Below, piece after piece: positions 6,755-14,000 of a DNA stretch of 16,384 bases. Location of the stretch: the NCBI GenBank assembly GCA_049662565.1, contig JBATBW010000187.1, positions 1 through 16,384 of the forward strand, given 5' to 3'. Position 1 is the first letter of the stretch. Each line of letters opens with the position of its first letter. Both the position numbers and the translations under genes were made by a program. Origin of the DNA: JBATBW01 sp049662565 (GTDB lineage Bacteria > Bacillota_I > Bacilli_A > Erysipelotrichales > Erysipelotrichaceae). Below the pieces are notes generated by a model, which saw nothing but the letters and a program-made list of their open reading frames with translations, made no database searches and was not told the DNA's origin.

Positions 6755-7676
6755 GTATAGTGATACCAATAAGCGTTATCATACTTATAGTTATTATTTA
6801 AAACAAAAATATCAGACTAAGGTGGCAAAACTTTCTTTTGATGGCGGATATACCTGTAATAATCGCGATGGTAGTAAGGGATTTGGCGGTTGTATTTTTT
6901 GTGGTGGTAAATTAGTTAAAGGTTATGATGTAGATACTATTGACTTTGCTAGTCAATATCTTAATGCGAAAAAAATTATGGATCGCAAATGGCCTAACTT
7001 AAAGTATATTGCTTACCTTCAAAACTTTTCGAATACTTATCGTCCTTTTGAAGATAATGTGAAGATATATGAAAGAGTTATTAGTTTTAAGGATATCGTT
7101 GGTTTAAATATTGCGACAAGATGTGATTGTATTGATGATGACACGTTGAATTATTTAGATTATTTATGTGATAAAGTGGATGTTACTTTGGAATTGGGGT
7201 TACAATCGAGTTTTAATCAAACTTTGCAGGATTGTAATATCAATTATACCTATGAAGATTTTTTGTTAGCTTATGAAAGAATTAAGAGAACAAGAGTTAA
7301 ATTAGTTGTTCATCTTATTAATGGGTTACCTAATGAAACGGTTGATATGATGTTAGAAACGGCGAAAAAGTTAAGTAAATTGGATATCGATGGGGTCAAG
7401 ATTCATATGTTACATATTATGTATGATACGATCTTGTATAAACGATATTTAAATTGCCCTTTTCCCTTATTGACATTAGGAGAGTATTGTCAATTAGTTG
7501 TTGACCAAATTAGGTTGTTTAAACCGGAAGTAGTTATTCATCGTTTGACAGGTGATAGTATTAAAGAATATTTGCATGAACCAAAATGGACTTTGAATAA
7601 AACTAATGTTTTAAATTCGATTGATAAATTAATGGTTAAGTTGGATTGTTTTCAAGGAGACAAATATGAGTTATAA
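6747..7676 (+). CDS. mnmL: Radical SAM tRNA-modifying enzyme MnmL (YtqA, TIGR01212 family)
   Basis: A 309-residue radical SAM protein of the TIGR01212/YtqA group. The iron-sulfur cluster cysteines are C37, C49 and C52 in a CX11CX2C arrangement (CNNRDGSKG...GCIFC). This wide spacing is typical of the family and related to the Elp3-like branch. Later family segments include YLQNFSNTY, LELGLQSS and HLINGLP. In Bacillus subtilis, recent work assigned YtqA (MnmL) and YtqB (MnmM) to the last steps of wobble-uridine modification: conversion of cmnm5(s2)U toward nm5(s2)U, then methylation to mnm5(s2)U. The ATG at 6747 is chosen over an in-frame TTG at 6741 because AAAGGTG at 6733-6739 is correctly spaced for it. 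The gene overlaps rqcH by eight bases and mnmM by eleven. The specific reaction is by homology. Confidence 0.9.
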   Translation: MFEYSDTNKRYHTYSYYLKQKYQTKVAKLSFDGGYTCNNRDGSKGFGGCIFCGGKLVKGYDVDTIDFASQYLNAKKIMDRKWPNLKYIAYLQNFSNTYRPFEDNVKIYERVISFKDIVGLNIATRCDCIDDDTLNYLDYLCDKVDVTLELGLQSSFNQTLQDCNINYTYEDFLLAYERIKRTRVKLVVHLINGLPNETVDMMLETAKKLSKLDIDGVKIHMLHIMYDTILYKRYLNCPFPLLTLGEYCQLVVDQIRLFKPEVVIHRLTGDSIKEYLHEPKWTLNKTNVLNSIDKLMVKLDCFQGDKYEL

Positions 7677-8184
7677 GATATTACCAATAACTAGTTTGAT
7701 TCATCAAGTGATTAAGGCTTCATTTGATCAGATTGATGTAGCATGTGATATGACTTTAGGGCAAGGTTTTGATGCCGAATTTTTGGCGGATATTAGCCGG
7801 GTGGTATATGCTTTTGATGTTCAACAAATGGCAATTGATCAAATTAGTAATCCGATGATTTCTTGTATTTTAGGAAATCATAAGGATGTGGATAAGTATA
7901 TAAAAGAAGAGGTTGATGTCTTTATGTTTAATTTGGGTTATTTGCCTAACAGCGACAAGAAGATTCAAACATCGTCTAATGATACAATTTTAGCTTTAGA
8001 TAAGTGTTTAAAGATGTTAAGTAGTAAAGGTATAATAACGATTGTCACTTATTGCGGCAACCAAGAACAAATAGATGAAAGAAATAATGTAGACAAGTGG
8101 TGTCAGTGTCACGATTTAGTGGTACTTAAATTAATGATGAATATTGATAATGCGCCAATAGGCTATGTTGTGAGTAAAAGGTAG
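7666..8184 (+). CDS. mnmM: tRNA methyltransferase MnmM (YtqB, rRNA methylase-like SAM enzyme)
   Basis: A compact 172-residue class I SAM-dependent methyltransferase. The SAM-binding motif I is CDMTLGQGFDAEFLA (about residues 27-41), followed by the acidic end of strand 2 in VYAFDVQ. The family signature FNLGYLPNSDK appears near residues 88-98, with ITIVTYCGN further on. These features match YtqB/MnmM, which methylates nm5(s2)U34 to mnm5(s2)U34 in several tRNAs. The gene starts inside mnmL (11-base overlap) with its own ribosome site AAGGAG at 7654-7659, so the two enzymes of consecutive steps are translationally linked. It is somewhat shorter than the Bacillus protein (roughly 190 residues), without an obvious missing motif. 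A generic rRNA methylase label from databases would refer to the same family. Confidence 0.9.
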   Translation: MSYKILPITSLIHQVIKASFDQIDVACDMTLGQGFDAEFLADISRVVYAFDVQQMAIDQISNPMISCILGNHKDVDKYIKEEVDVFMFNLGYLPNSDKKIQTSSNDTILALDKCLKMLSSKGIITIVTYCGNQEQIDERNNVDKWCQCHDLVVLKLMMNIDNAPIGYVVSKR

Positions 8185-8189
8185 ATTAT

Positions 8190-8999
8190 ATGAGTAAATG
8201 GACAAAAAAGATGATTGCGATTTCGTTGGTGATATTGTTAGGATTGAGTTATGTTTTGTATGGATATTATTGGAGTAAGTTTCATTTCCAAATAGTTTTT
8301 AAGGAAGTTCAGACAACAAAGATTAGTTCAAGTTTAAATAATCATACGGTTTTGTTTTTTAGTGATTTATTATATTGTGACGAAAACATTGAACTGGTGG
8401 AAAAGGCAATTAATAAAATTAAAAATTATCCAACTGATAGTGTAGTTTTTTTGGGTGATTTGTACAAAAAAGACGAAAATGTTAGTGAAGAAAATAATCA
8501 AAAACTAATTGAATTATTATCTAGCATTAAGGGGAAATATGGTAAGTATGCTATTTTGGGGGAACAAGATACTAATGAGAATATTGTTAATACTTATGTT
8601 AGTAGTGGCTTCGAAGTGATTTCTAATGGCATAGTTAATGTTAGTCATAATAATAATGATAATTTCCAATTGGTTGGTTTAAATTATCTTAATAAAGATA
8701 ATAAAGGGATTGAAGAAGTTATTGATCCAAATAAATTTACAATGTTAATTAGTCATGCTCCAGATATTAAAAATTATGTGGACAGCACTAAATATGATTT
8801 GATTATTAGTGGTCATACTCATGCGAATAATATTAATTTTCCTATGTTTGGTCCTTTAAAAAAGATTGAGGGTAATCAACAATTTAATCAATCTAAGGGT
8901 AATTTGACAGTTGTGAATGGTGTTAGTAATGACAAGTATACCTTTAGGTATAATAACCGGCCACAAATAGTAATTTATCGTTTAGTTCTGAAAAAATAG
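8190..8999 (+). CDS. Membrane-anchored metallophosphoesterase-like protein with degenerate active site
   Basis: A 269-residue protein with one N-terminal membrane anchor (about 7-27) and a calcineurin-like phosphoesterase fold outside it, most like YkuE/YaeI. Several motif positions are recognisable: FFSDLLY with D59, FLGD with D90, SHAPD with H189, and GHTH with H209 and H211. However, the first motif normally reads DxH and here has L61 in place of the histidine. The central GNHD motif is replaced by G124-E-Q-D, removing the metal-binding Asn and the catalytic His. The protein may therefore bind fewer metals, act on an unusual substrate, or be catalytically inactive. YkuE-like relatives are predicted to act on the envelope or on lipid phosphates; no substrate can be named here. 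It starts five bases after mnmM, with AAAAGG at 8176-8181 as a modest ribosome site. Confidence 0.82.
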   Translation: MSKWTKKMIAISLVILLGLSYVLYGYYWSKFHFQIVFKEVQTTKISSSLNNHTVLFFSDLLYCDENIELVEKAINKIKNYPTDSVVFLGDLYKKDENVSEENNQKLIELLSSIKGKYGKYAILGEQDTNENIVNTYVSSGFEVISNGIVNVSHNNNDNFQLVGLNYLNKDNKGIEEVIDPNKFTMLISHAPDIKNYVDSTKYDLIISGHTHANNINFPMFGPLKKIEGNQQFNQSKGNLTVVNGVSNDKYTFRYNNRPQIVIYRLVLKK

Positions 9000-9010
9000 T
9001 GCAATTAGTA

Positions 9011-9019
9011 TGTTATTAT
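9011..9019 (+). promoter_or_regulatory. Possible extended -10 promoter of gmk
   Basis: TGT followed by TATTAT (9014-9019) resembles an extended -10 element in the 49-base gap before gmk. No -35 box is recognisable at the right spacing. No terminator is visible after the preceding gene, so gmk could also be reached by read-through from the rqcH unit. Confidence 0.3.
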
Positions 9020-9048
9020 GATAAAATAGTGAAAAGGTTAGGTGTTTA

Positions 9049-9618
9049 ATGATGAAAAAAGGTTTGTTGATTGTTCTAAGTGGGCCAAGTGGTGTAGGTA
9101 AAGGCACAGTACTAAAACGATTTATTGATAATAAGGAATTGAATTTAGCTTTATCGATCTCAATGACGACAAGAAGTATGAGAAAAGGTGAACAAGAAGG
9201 CGTTAATTATTATTATGTAAGTGTTGATCAATTTAAACAAGCTATTGAAAATGGCGAATTATTAGAATACGCTGAATTTGTTGGTAACTATTATGGGACA
9301 CCGCTTTTTGAAGTGGAAAGACTTCGTAATGAAGGTAAGAATGTTATTTTAGAAATCGAAGTTCAAGGAGCACAACAAGTAAAGAGTAAATGTGATGATG
9401 CTATTTCCATTTTTATTATTCCGCCTTCAATGCAAGAATTAGAACAACGTATTCGTGGTCGTAGTACGGAAAGTGATGAAGTTATTAAGGCGCGTTTAGA
9501 GAAAGCGCATAAAGAAATGGATTTAATTGAACAATATCGTTATATTGTTTGTAATGATGATCCGGAGTTAGCGGCTCAATTAATTTCCGTTATTATTAAA
9601 AGGAGTATGAAACAATAA
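9049..9618 (+). CDS. gmk: Guanylate kinase
   Basis: Guanylate kinase phosphorylates GMP to GDP using ATP and is essential for GTP, dGTP and (p)ppGpp pools. The 189-residue protein shows the P-loop SGPSGVGKGT (residues 11-20) and the GMP-binding region with TTRSMRKGEQEGVNYY. It also has EYAEFVGNYYGTP, the ILEIEVQGAQQV strand, and the lid segment RIRGRSTESDEVIKARL. Length and motif order are normal for the family. Two tandem ATG codons (9049 and 9052) could start translation. AGGTG at 9040-9044 is slightly better spaced for the second, a one-residue difference. Its stop TAA shares one base with the ATG of priA. In many Firmicutes rpoZ and coaBC separate gmk from priA; both are absent here. Confidence 0.97.
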   Translation: MMKKGLLIVLSGPSGVGKGTVLKRFIDNKELNLALSISMTTRSMRKGEQEGVNYYYVSVDQFKQAIENGELLEYAEFVGNYYGTPLFEVERLRNEGKNVILEIEVQGAQQVKSKCDDAISIFIIPPSMQELEQRIRGRSTESDEVIKARLEKAHKEMDLIEQYRYIVCNDDPELAAQLISVIIKRSMKQ

Positions 9619-11738
9619 TGTATGAGATTAGTATTCTAATTGAATATAGTCGGATTAGTCAGAGTTTCACTTATTTATATGATCATCAACTATTGCCCTA
9701 TACTAGAGTAATAGTTGATTTTAATAATAGAGACTTGTGTGGTTTTGTTGTGGATTGTCATCAACATATTGATCAGGATAAAAGTTATAAATATATAAAG
9801 GAAGTTATTGATGATGCGCCAATTATCGATGACGAATTGTTGTCATTAAGTGATTGGATGTCGCAATACTATTTGGCGACTAAGATGGCGACATTACAAA
9901 CGATTTTGCCTCCTAATTTAAAAATTGATAGAAAATATCATAAAGAAATACTCCAAGCGTATGTTAAGTTGGAAAAGGATGATGGCAAGTTAACGCTTAA
10001 GCAAAATCAAGCTTTAATTTATCTTAAAGTTCATGACCAAGTTTTGCGTAGTGAGTTTAATGCTTTATATCCGAATATGCTTAAACCTTTATTGGATAAA
10101 GAAATGGTTAGTATCCTTTATCTAAAAAAGGAATATCAAGAACATAATATTGCTTTAGAAAATGATTTGCTTTTAACTACCCAACAAGATGATGTTTATC
10201 AACAGATTATTAACAAAGGTGATAAATATTTGTTGTATGGCATTACGGGTAGTGGGAAGAGTGAAGTTTTTTTGCATTTAGCGAAACATTATATGAATGT
10301 GGGTAAACAGGTTCTGATATTAGTGCCGGAGATTGGTTTAACGCCACAAATGGTTAACTTATTTCAAAGACGTTTAGGGGATAAGGTTGCGATTTATCAT
10401 TCAAAATTGAATGCTCAAGAGAAATATGAACAGATGTTAAGGATTAAAAAACAAGAGGTGTTAGTTGTAGTTGGAACTAGAAGTAGTGTTTTTTTACCAT
10501 TTACAAATTTAGGAATAATAATTATGGATGAAGAACATGATGATTCTTATAAGCAAACTAGTGGTGTTTGTTATCACACAAGAGATATTGTAAATTATCG
10601 TTGTGATTATCATCAAGCAACGATGTTGTTAGCGAGTGCTACGCCAAGTTTAGATAGTTATGCTCGAACGTTGAAAAAAGTTTATAAATTGTTAGTGTTA
10701 GATCAAAGGGTTAATGGTAAACTGCCAAATATTACGTTGATTGATATGAACAAAGAAATGCGTTATAATCATCGTTTTTTAATTTCTCAAGTTTTACAAG
10801 AAAAACTTAAGCAAGTTCTAGATAATAAAGAACAAGCAATTATTTTGCTGAATCGTCGAGGTTATACACCAATTGTACGTTGTAATAGCTGCCAAAGTGA
10901 TATTAAGTGTGATAATTGTGATGTATCAATGGTTTATCATAAAGATGAACATGTTTTGAAGTGTCATATTTGTGGTGCAATGAAAAATTATCCGATTGAA
11001 TGTCCTAGTTGTAAGGCTCATAATTTTATTAATTATGGATATGGCACCCAAAAGTTACAGGAAGAGTTGTTATCGATTTTTCCTAATGCTCGTATTTTGC
11101 GAATGGATAAGGATTCAACTAGTAGAAAGAATGCGCATGAACAAATATTTAATGAATTTAAAGAACAAAAGGCGGATATTTTGATTGGTACGCAAATGAT
11201 TGCGAAGGGTTTAGATTTTTCACTAGTGACATTAGTTGGTATTTTAAATGCGGATGCTTTATTGTCGCAAACTGATTATCGGGCAAATGAGACGACGTTT
11301 TCTTTGTTGACTCAAGCATCAGGAAGAGCAGGACGGGCAGTAGAAAAAAGTGATGTAATTATTCAGGCTTGTGATATTAATAATTACACTTTACATTATG
11401 TTTTAAATCATGACTATTTGGGTTTCTTCCACCAAGAAATGTCTTATCGGAAGTTGGCTAATTATCCTCCTTATAATTATTTAATTATTATTGATTTGGC
11501 GGGTAATGATCAACAAAAGATTAATGAAGTTTTGAATAATTTAAAACAAGAATTGTTATTAGAGAATATTCGGGTATTAGGAGTTAGTGATTTGTTGCGA
11601 GTTAAAAATACCTATCGTAGTAGAATTACCCTTAAAGGAAAGGATTTGGGGATGATGCAGGATGTTTTGCGAAAGATTTTAGTTAATTATCAAAAATATC
11701 CTTTAGTAATTGATGTTAATCCTCAGCACACAAATTAA
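9618..11738 (+). CDS. priA: Primosomal protein N' (replication restart helicase PriA)
   Basis: PriA recognises abandoned replication forks and D-loops and reloads the replicative helicase. The 706-residue protein has the N-terminal 3'-end-binding domain and a superfamily 2 helicase core. The core shows Walker A GITGSGKS (residues 208-215) and DEEH (304-307). LLNRRGY opens the second RecA-like lobe. A zinc-binding insertion contains four Cys pairs: CNSC, CDNC, CHIC and CPSC. Helicase motifs V and VI follow (IGTQMIAKGLDF, QASGRAGR). All eight zinc-ligand cysteines are intact. The length is close to the Escherichia coli enzyme and shorter than that of Bacillus subtilis. Translation starts at an ATG overlapping the gmk stop (TAATG). 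An AAAAGGAG at 9598-9605 is 12 bases away, longer than ideal, so coupling to gmk translation probably contributes. Confidence 0.97.
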   Translation: MYEISILIEYSRISQSFTYLYDHQLLPYTRVIVDFNNRDLCGFVVDCHQHIDQDKSYKYIKEVIDDAPIIDDELLSLSDWMSQYYLATKMATLQTILPPNLKIDRKYHKEILQAYVKLEKDDGKLTLKQNQALIYLKVHDQVLRSEFNALYPNMLKPLLDKEMVSILYLKKEYQEHNIALENDLLLTTQQDDVYQQIINKGDKYLLYGITGSGKSEVFLHLAKHYMNVGKQVLILVPEIGLTPQMVNLFQRRLGDKVAIYHSKLNAQEKYEQMLRIKKQEVLVVVGTRSSVFLPFTNLGIIIMDEEHDDSYKQTSGVCYHTRDIVNYRCDYHQATMLLASATPSLDSYARTLKKVYKLLVLDQRVNGKLPNITLIDMNKEMRYNHRFLISQVLQEKLKQVLDNKEQAIILLNRRGYTPIVRCNSCQSDIKCDNCDVSMVYHKDEHVLKCHICGAMKNYPIECPSCKAHNFINYGYGTQKLQEELLSIFPNARILRMDKDSTSRKNAHEQIFNEFKEQKADILIGTQMIAKGLDFSLVTLVGILNADALLSQTDYRANETTFSLLTQASGRAGRAVEKSDVIIQACDINNYTLHYVLNHDYLGFFHQEMSYRKLANYPPYNYLIIIDLAGNDQQKINEVLNNLKQELLLENIRVLGVSDLLRVKNTYRSRITLKGKDLGMMQDVLRKILVNYQKYPLVIDVNPQHTN

Positions 11739-12961
11739 TGAATGAAAGACAAATAGCTTATCAAATTATTTATGAGGTTGTTTATCAAAATCAATATGCA
11801 AATTTGATGTTAAGAAAGAGATTAAATTTTTTTAGTAGTGACGAAAAGAAGTTAATTACTCAAATTGTTTATGGGACGATTAGTAATTATGATTTTTTAC
11901 AATATCAATATCAAAATTTAGTGGATAATAAACTTAGTAATAAGGTTAAAACAATTTTAAATATGAGTATTTATCAAATGTTTTTCTTAGATAAAGTTCC
12001 AGATTATGCCATTATTAATGATGCGGTTGAGATTAGTAAGTCGATAAATAAAGGTTTTTATAGTAAAGTTGTTAATGCGGTTTTGCGTAGCGTTCAAAGT
12101 CAAGGGTTGATTGATAGTGATGATTTATCGATTAAATATTCTTTTAGTCCTTTTATTGTCAAGATGTTAATTAAACAATATGATTTGCAAACGGCGCAAG
12201 ATATATTAGTTGCAAGTAACTTACAAAGTAAGGTAGCTTTAAGATATAATAGTTTAAGTAATGGTTCTTTTGATGAAAATGATTTTATTAAAGGTACTTT
12301 GGCGAAAAATTGTTATTATTACAAAGGGAACATTTTTCAGACTAATTATCTTTCGGAAGGGGTTTTTACGATTCAAGACGAGGCTAGTCAATTAGTTAGT
12401 GAATTTATGGATCCTTTACCTACTGATCGAATTTTAGATATGTGTAGTGCACCAGGTACTAAGACTTCTCATTTATCGCAATTGATGAATAATGAGGGGG
12501 AAATAATTGCCTTAGAATTACATGAACATCGCTGTGTTTTAATTGAAGAAACTATAGATCGGTTACATTTAAATAATGTCGTTGTTTTACAAATGGATAG
12601 CACTAAGAGTAAAAATGAATTTCAAGCCAATTCTTTTGATAAGATTTTGTTAGATGCACCTTGTAGTGGATTAGGGGTCTTAAAGCGTAAACCGGAAATC
12701 AAATTGCATATTACTCCTAGTTCTTTGGATGAAATTGTTTTGCTTCAGAAGGATTTGTTAGATAATGCCGCTGTTTTATTGAAAAATGATGGTATTTTAG
12801 TTTATTCGACTTGTACGATTAATAAGAAAGAAAATGATAAACAGATTAGTAGATTTTTGGCGAATTATCCAAATTTTATTTTAATAGAAGATCGTTTAGT
12901 TTTGCCTTCTAAAGATAATGATGGTTTTTATATGGCTAAGCTTAAAAAGGTTAGCGAATAG
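11738..12961 (+). CDS. rsmB: 16S rRNA m5C967 methyltransferase RsmB
   Basis: RsmB (Sun/Fmu) transfers a methyl group from SAM to C967 (E. coli numbering) of 16S rRNA. The 407-residue protein has an N-terminal NusB-like RNA-binding domain (about 1-130) and a C-terminal Rossmann methyltransferase. The latter shows MCSAPGTKTSHL (SAM motif I), LDAPCSGLG with C309 (motif IV) and YSTCTI with C359 (motif VI, expected nucleophile). Both conserved cysteines of the m5C mechanism are present. The ATG overlaps the priA stop as TAATG, and no Shine-Dalgarno is visible just upstream, so its translation likely depends on ribosomes finishing priA. In typical Firmicutes def and fmt lie between priA and rsmB; here they are missing. 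Confidence 0.96.
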   Translation: MNERQIAYQIIYEVVYQNQYANLMLRKRLNFFSSDEKKLITQIVYGTISNYDFLQYQYQNLVDNKLSNKVKTILNMSIYQMFFLDKVPDYAIINDAVEISKSINKGFYSKVVNAVLRSVQSQGLIDSDDLSIKYSFSPFIVKMLIKQYDLQTAQDILVASNLQSKVALRYNSLSNGSFDENDFIKGTLAKNCYYYKGNIFQTNYLSEGVFTIQDEASQLVSEFMDPLPTDRILDMCSAPGTKTSHLSQLMNNEGEIIALELHEHRCVLIEETIDRLHLNNVVVLQMDSTKSKNEFQANSFDKILLDAPCSGLGVLKRKPEIKLHITPSSLDEIVLLQKDLLDNAAVLLKNDGILVYSTCTINKKENDKQISRFLANYPNFILIEDRLVLPSKDNDGFYMAKLKKVSE

Positions 12962-12974
12962 AAAGGTGGTATTT

Positions 12975-13901
12975 ATGTTTTATAAAGCAGAGAAAGGTTC
13001 AATTATTAGTGTCGATAAAATTAGTAAAGGGGTTAATGTTGCTTTTTTAAATTTGGAAGAATTTGTTAGTATTTATCAAGATTATGGTTTTTTAGATTCG
13101 TGTGTTAGTGCGCTTAGGTTTCCCGATAATCGTTATCATGGTACTTTAGAAGTATATGATGATTTTAGTTTTGGTATTATTCACATTATGAATCTAAATA
13201 ATCCGGAAATTGAGAGAGAAAAAATTGGAGTGTTTTTGAAAAAAGATGTGTTGTTCCTTGTTTTTTTGGAACAAAATAGTGAGATTAAGAAATATATGGT
13301 TGATTCTTTAGGGAGAACGGCAAATGAGTTTACTATAGAAAAAGTATTGTTCATTTTGTTTAACTATTTAATCAAAGATAGCAATGATATTTTAGAAAAA
13401 TATGAAAATATCATTATTAATTTGGAAAAAAGGATATTGAATAATGACTTTGATAAAGATTTTAACCGTAAATTATTTAAATATAAAACAGGTATTATGT
13501 TAAGGGAGAATTTCTTTGATGAGTTAGCCTTGTTTGTTTATTCAATAAATGAAAATGAAAACATGGTTTTTGATATTGAAGAGAATTATCGTCATTTAAA
13601 GATATTTGCGAATAAAGTGAATCGACTTAGTGATAAATCGAAAATATTATGTGATGGAATAGTTCATGTTAGAGAAGTTTATCAGTCAGCATTGGATTAT
13701 CAGTTAAATAATATCATTAAACTATTTACGGTTGTTACGACTATTTTCTTGCCTTTAACTTTAATTGTAGGATGGTATGGAATGAATTTTACTAGTATGC
13801 CAGAGATCACATGGAAGTATGGTTATTTATTTGTTATCTTGCTTTGTATTAGTGTAGTTTTAGGGTGTGTTTGGTTTTTTAAACGGAAGAAATTATTATA
13901 G
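12975..13901 (+). CDS. CorA family divalent cation transporter
   Basis: A 308-residue protein of the CorA/MIT family. These are pentameric channels for Mg2+, and in some members for Co2+, Ni2+ or Zn2+. The long N-terminal part is soluble and largely helical near its end. Two transmembrane helices close the protein, with the signature YGMNF (Y268-G269-M270-N271) at the pore entrance after helix 1. This is followed by the MPE-like loop (SMPEITWKYGY). The frame is open further upstream into rsmB, but the ATG at 12975 has a strong ribosome site, AAAGGTGGT at 12962-12970, and gives the expected N-terminus. It starts 13 bases after rsmB, so it is probably transcribed with it, and a terminator follows. 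The selectivity-loop residues fit Mg2+ transport, but ion preference cannot be settled by sequence. Confidence 0.92.
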   Translation: MFYKAEKGSIISVDKISKGVNVAFLNLEEFVSIYQDYGFLDSCVSALRFPDNRYHGTLEVYDDFSFGIIHIMNLNNPEIEREKIGVFLKKDVLFLVFLEQNSEIKKYMVDSLGRTANEFTIEKVLFILFNYLIKDSNDILEKYENIIINLEKRILNNDFDKDFNRKLFKYKTGIMLRENFFDELALFVYSINENENMVFDIEENYRHLKIFANKVNRLSDKSKILCDGIVHVREVYQSALDYQLNNIIKLFTVVTTIFLPLTLIVGWYGMNFTSMPEITWKYGYLFVILLCISVVLGCVWFFKRKKLL

Positions 13902-13904
13902 ATA

Positions 13905-13940
13905 ATAAAAAAATGAAACATTAATTGTTTTGTTTTTTTG
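13905..13940 (+). terminator. AT-rich intrinsic terminator after the CorA gene
   Basis: AAACA (13916-13920) pairs with TGTTT (13926-13930) around the loop TTAAT. The A-rich left flank pairs with the T-rich right flank through GU and AU pairs, and a T-run ends near 13939. The stem is weak in GC, but its position after the last gene of the unit and the T-run support termination. Confidence 0.6.
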
Positions 13941-13970
13941 TATTGGCTATAAAACTATACAAAATAAGGG

Positions 13971-13976
13971 TATAAT
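13971..13976 (+). promoter_or_regulatory. Putative -10 box of the rlmN-stp-prkC unit
   Basis: A perfect TATAAT lies 24 bases before the ATG of rlmN, with GGGTGA (13991-13996) as ribosome site between. The -35 hexamer at 17-base spacing (13948-13953, TATAAA) is weak. The preceding terminator makes a promoter here likely. Confidence 0.5.
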
Positions 13977-14000
13977 GGTAAAATATAAGCGGGTGAATAT

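Noticed and set aside
10996..11184. 62-codon + strand open frame inside priA
   Set aside because: It lies wholly in another frame of the conserved PriA zinc-binding and helicase region, has no ribosome site and encodes nothing recognisable.
12918..12974. 19-residue N-terminal extension of the CorA protein into rsmB
   Set aside because: The ATG at 12975 has a strong, well-spaced ribosome site, and the extension is only the out-of-frame end of rsmB.
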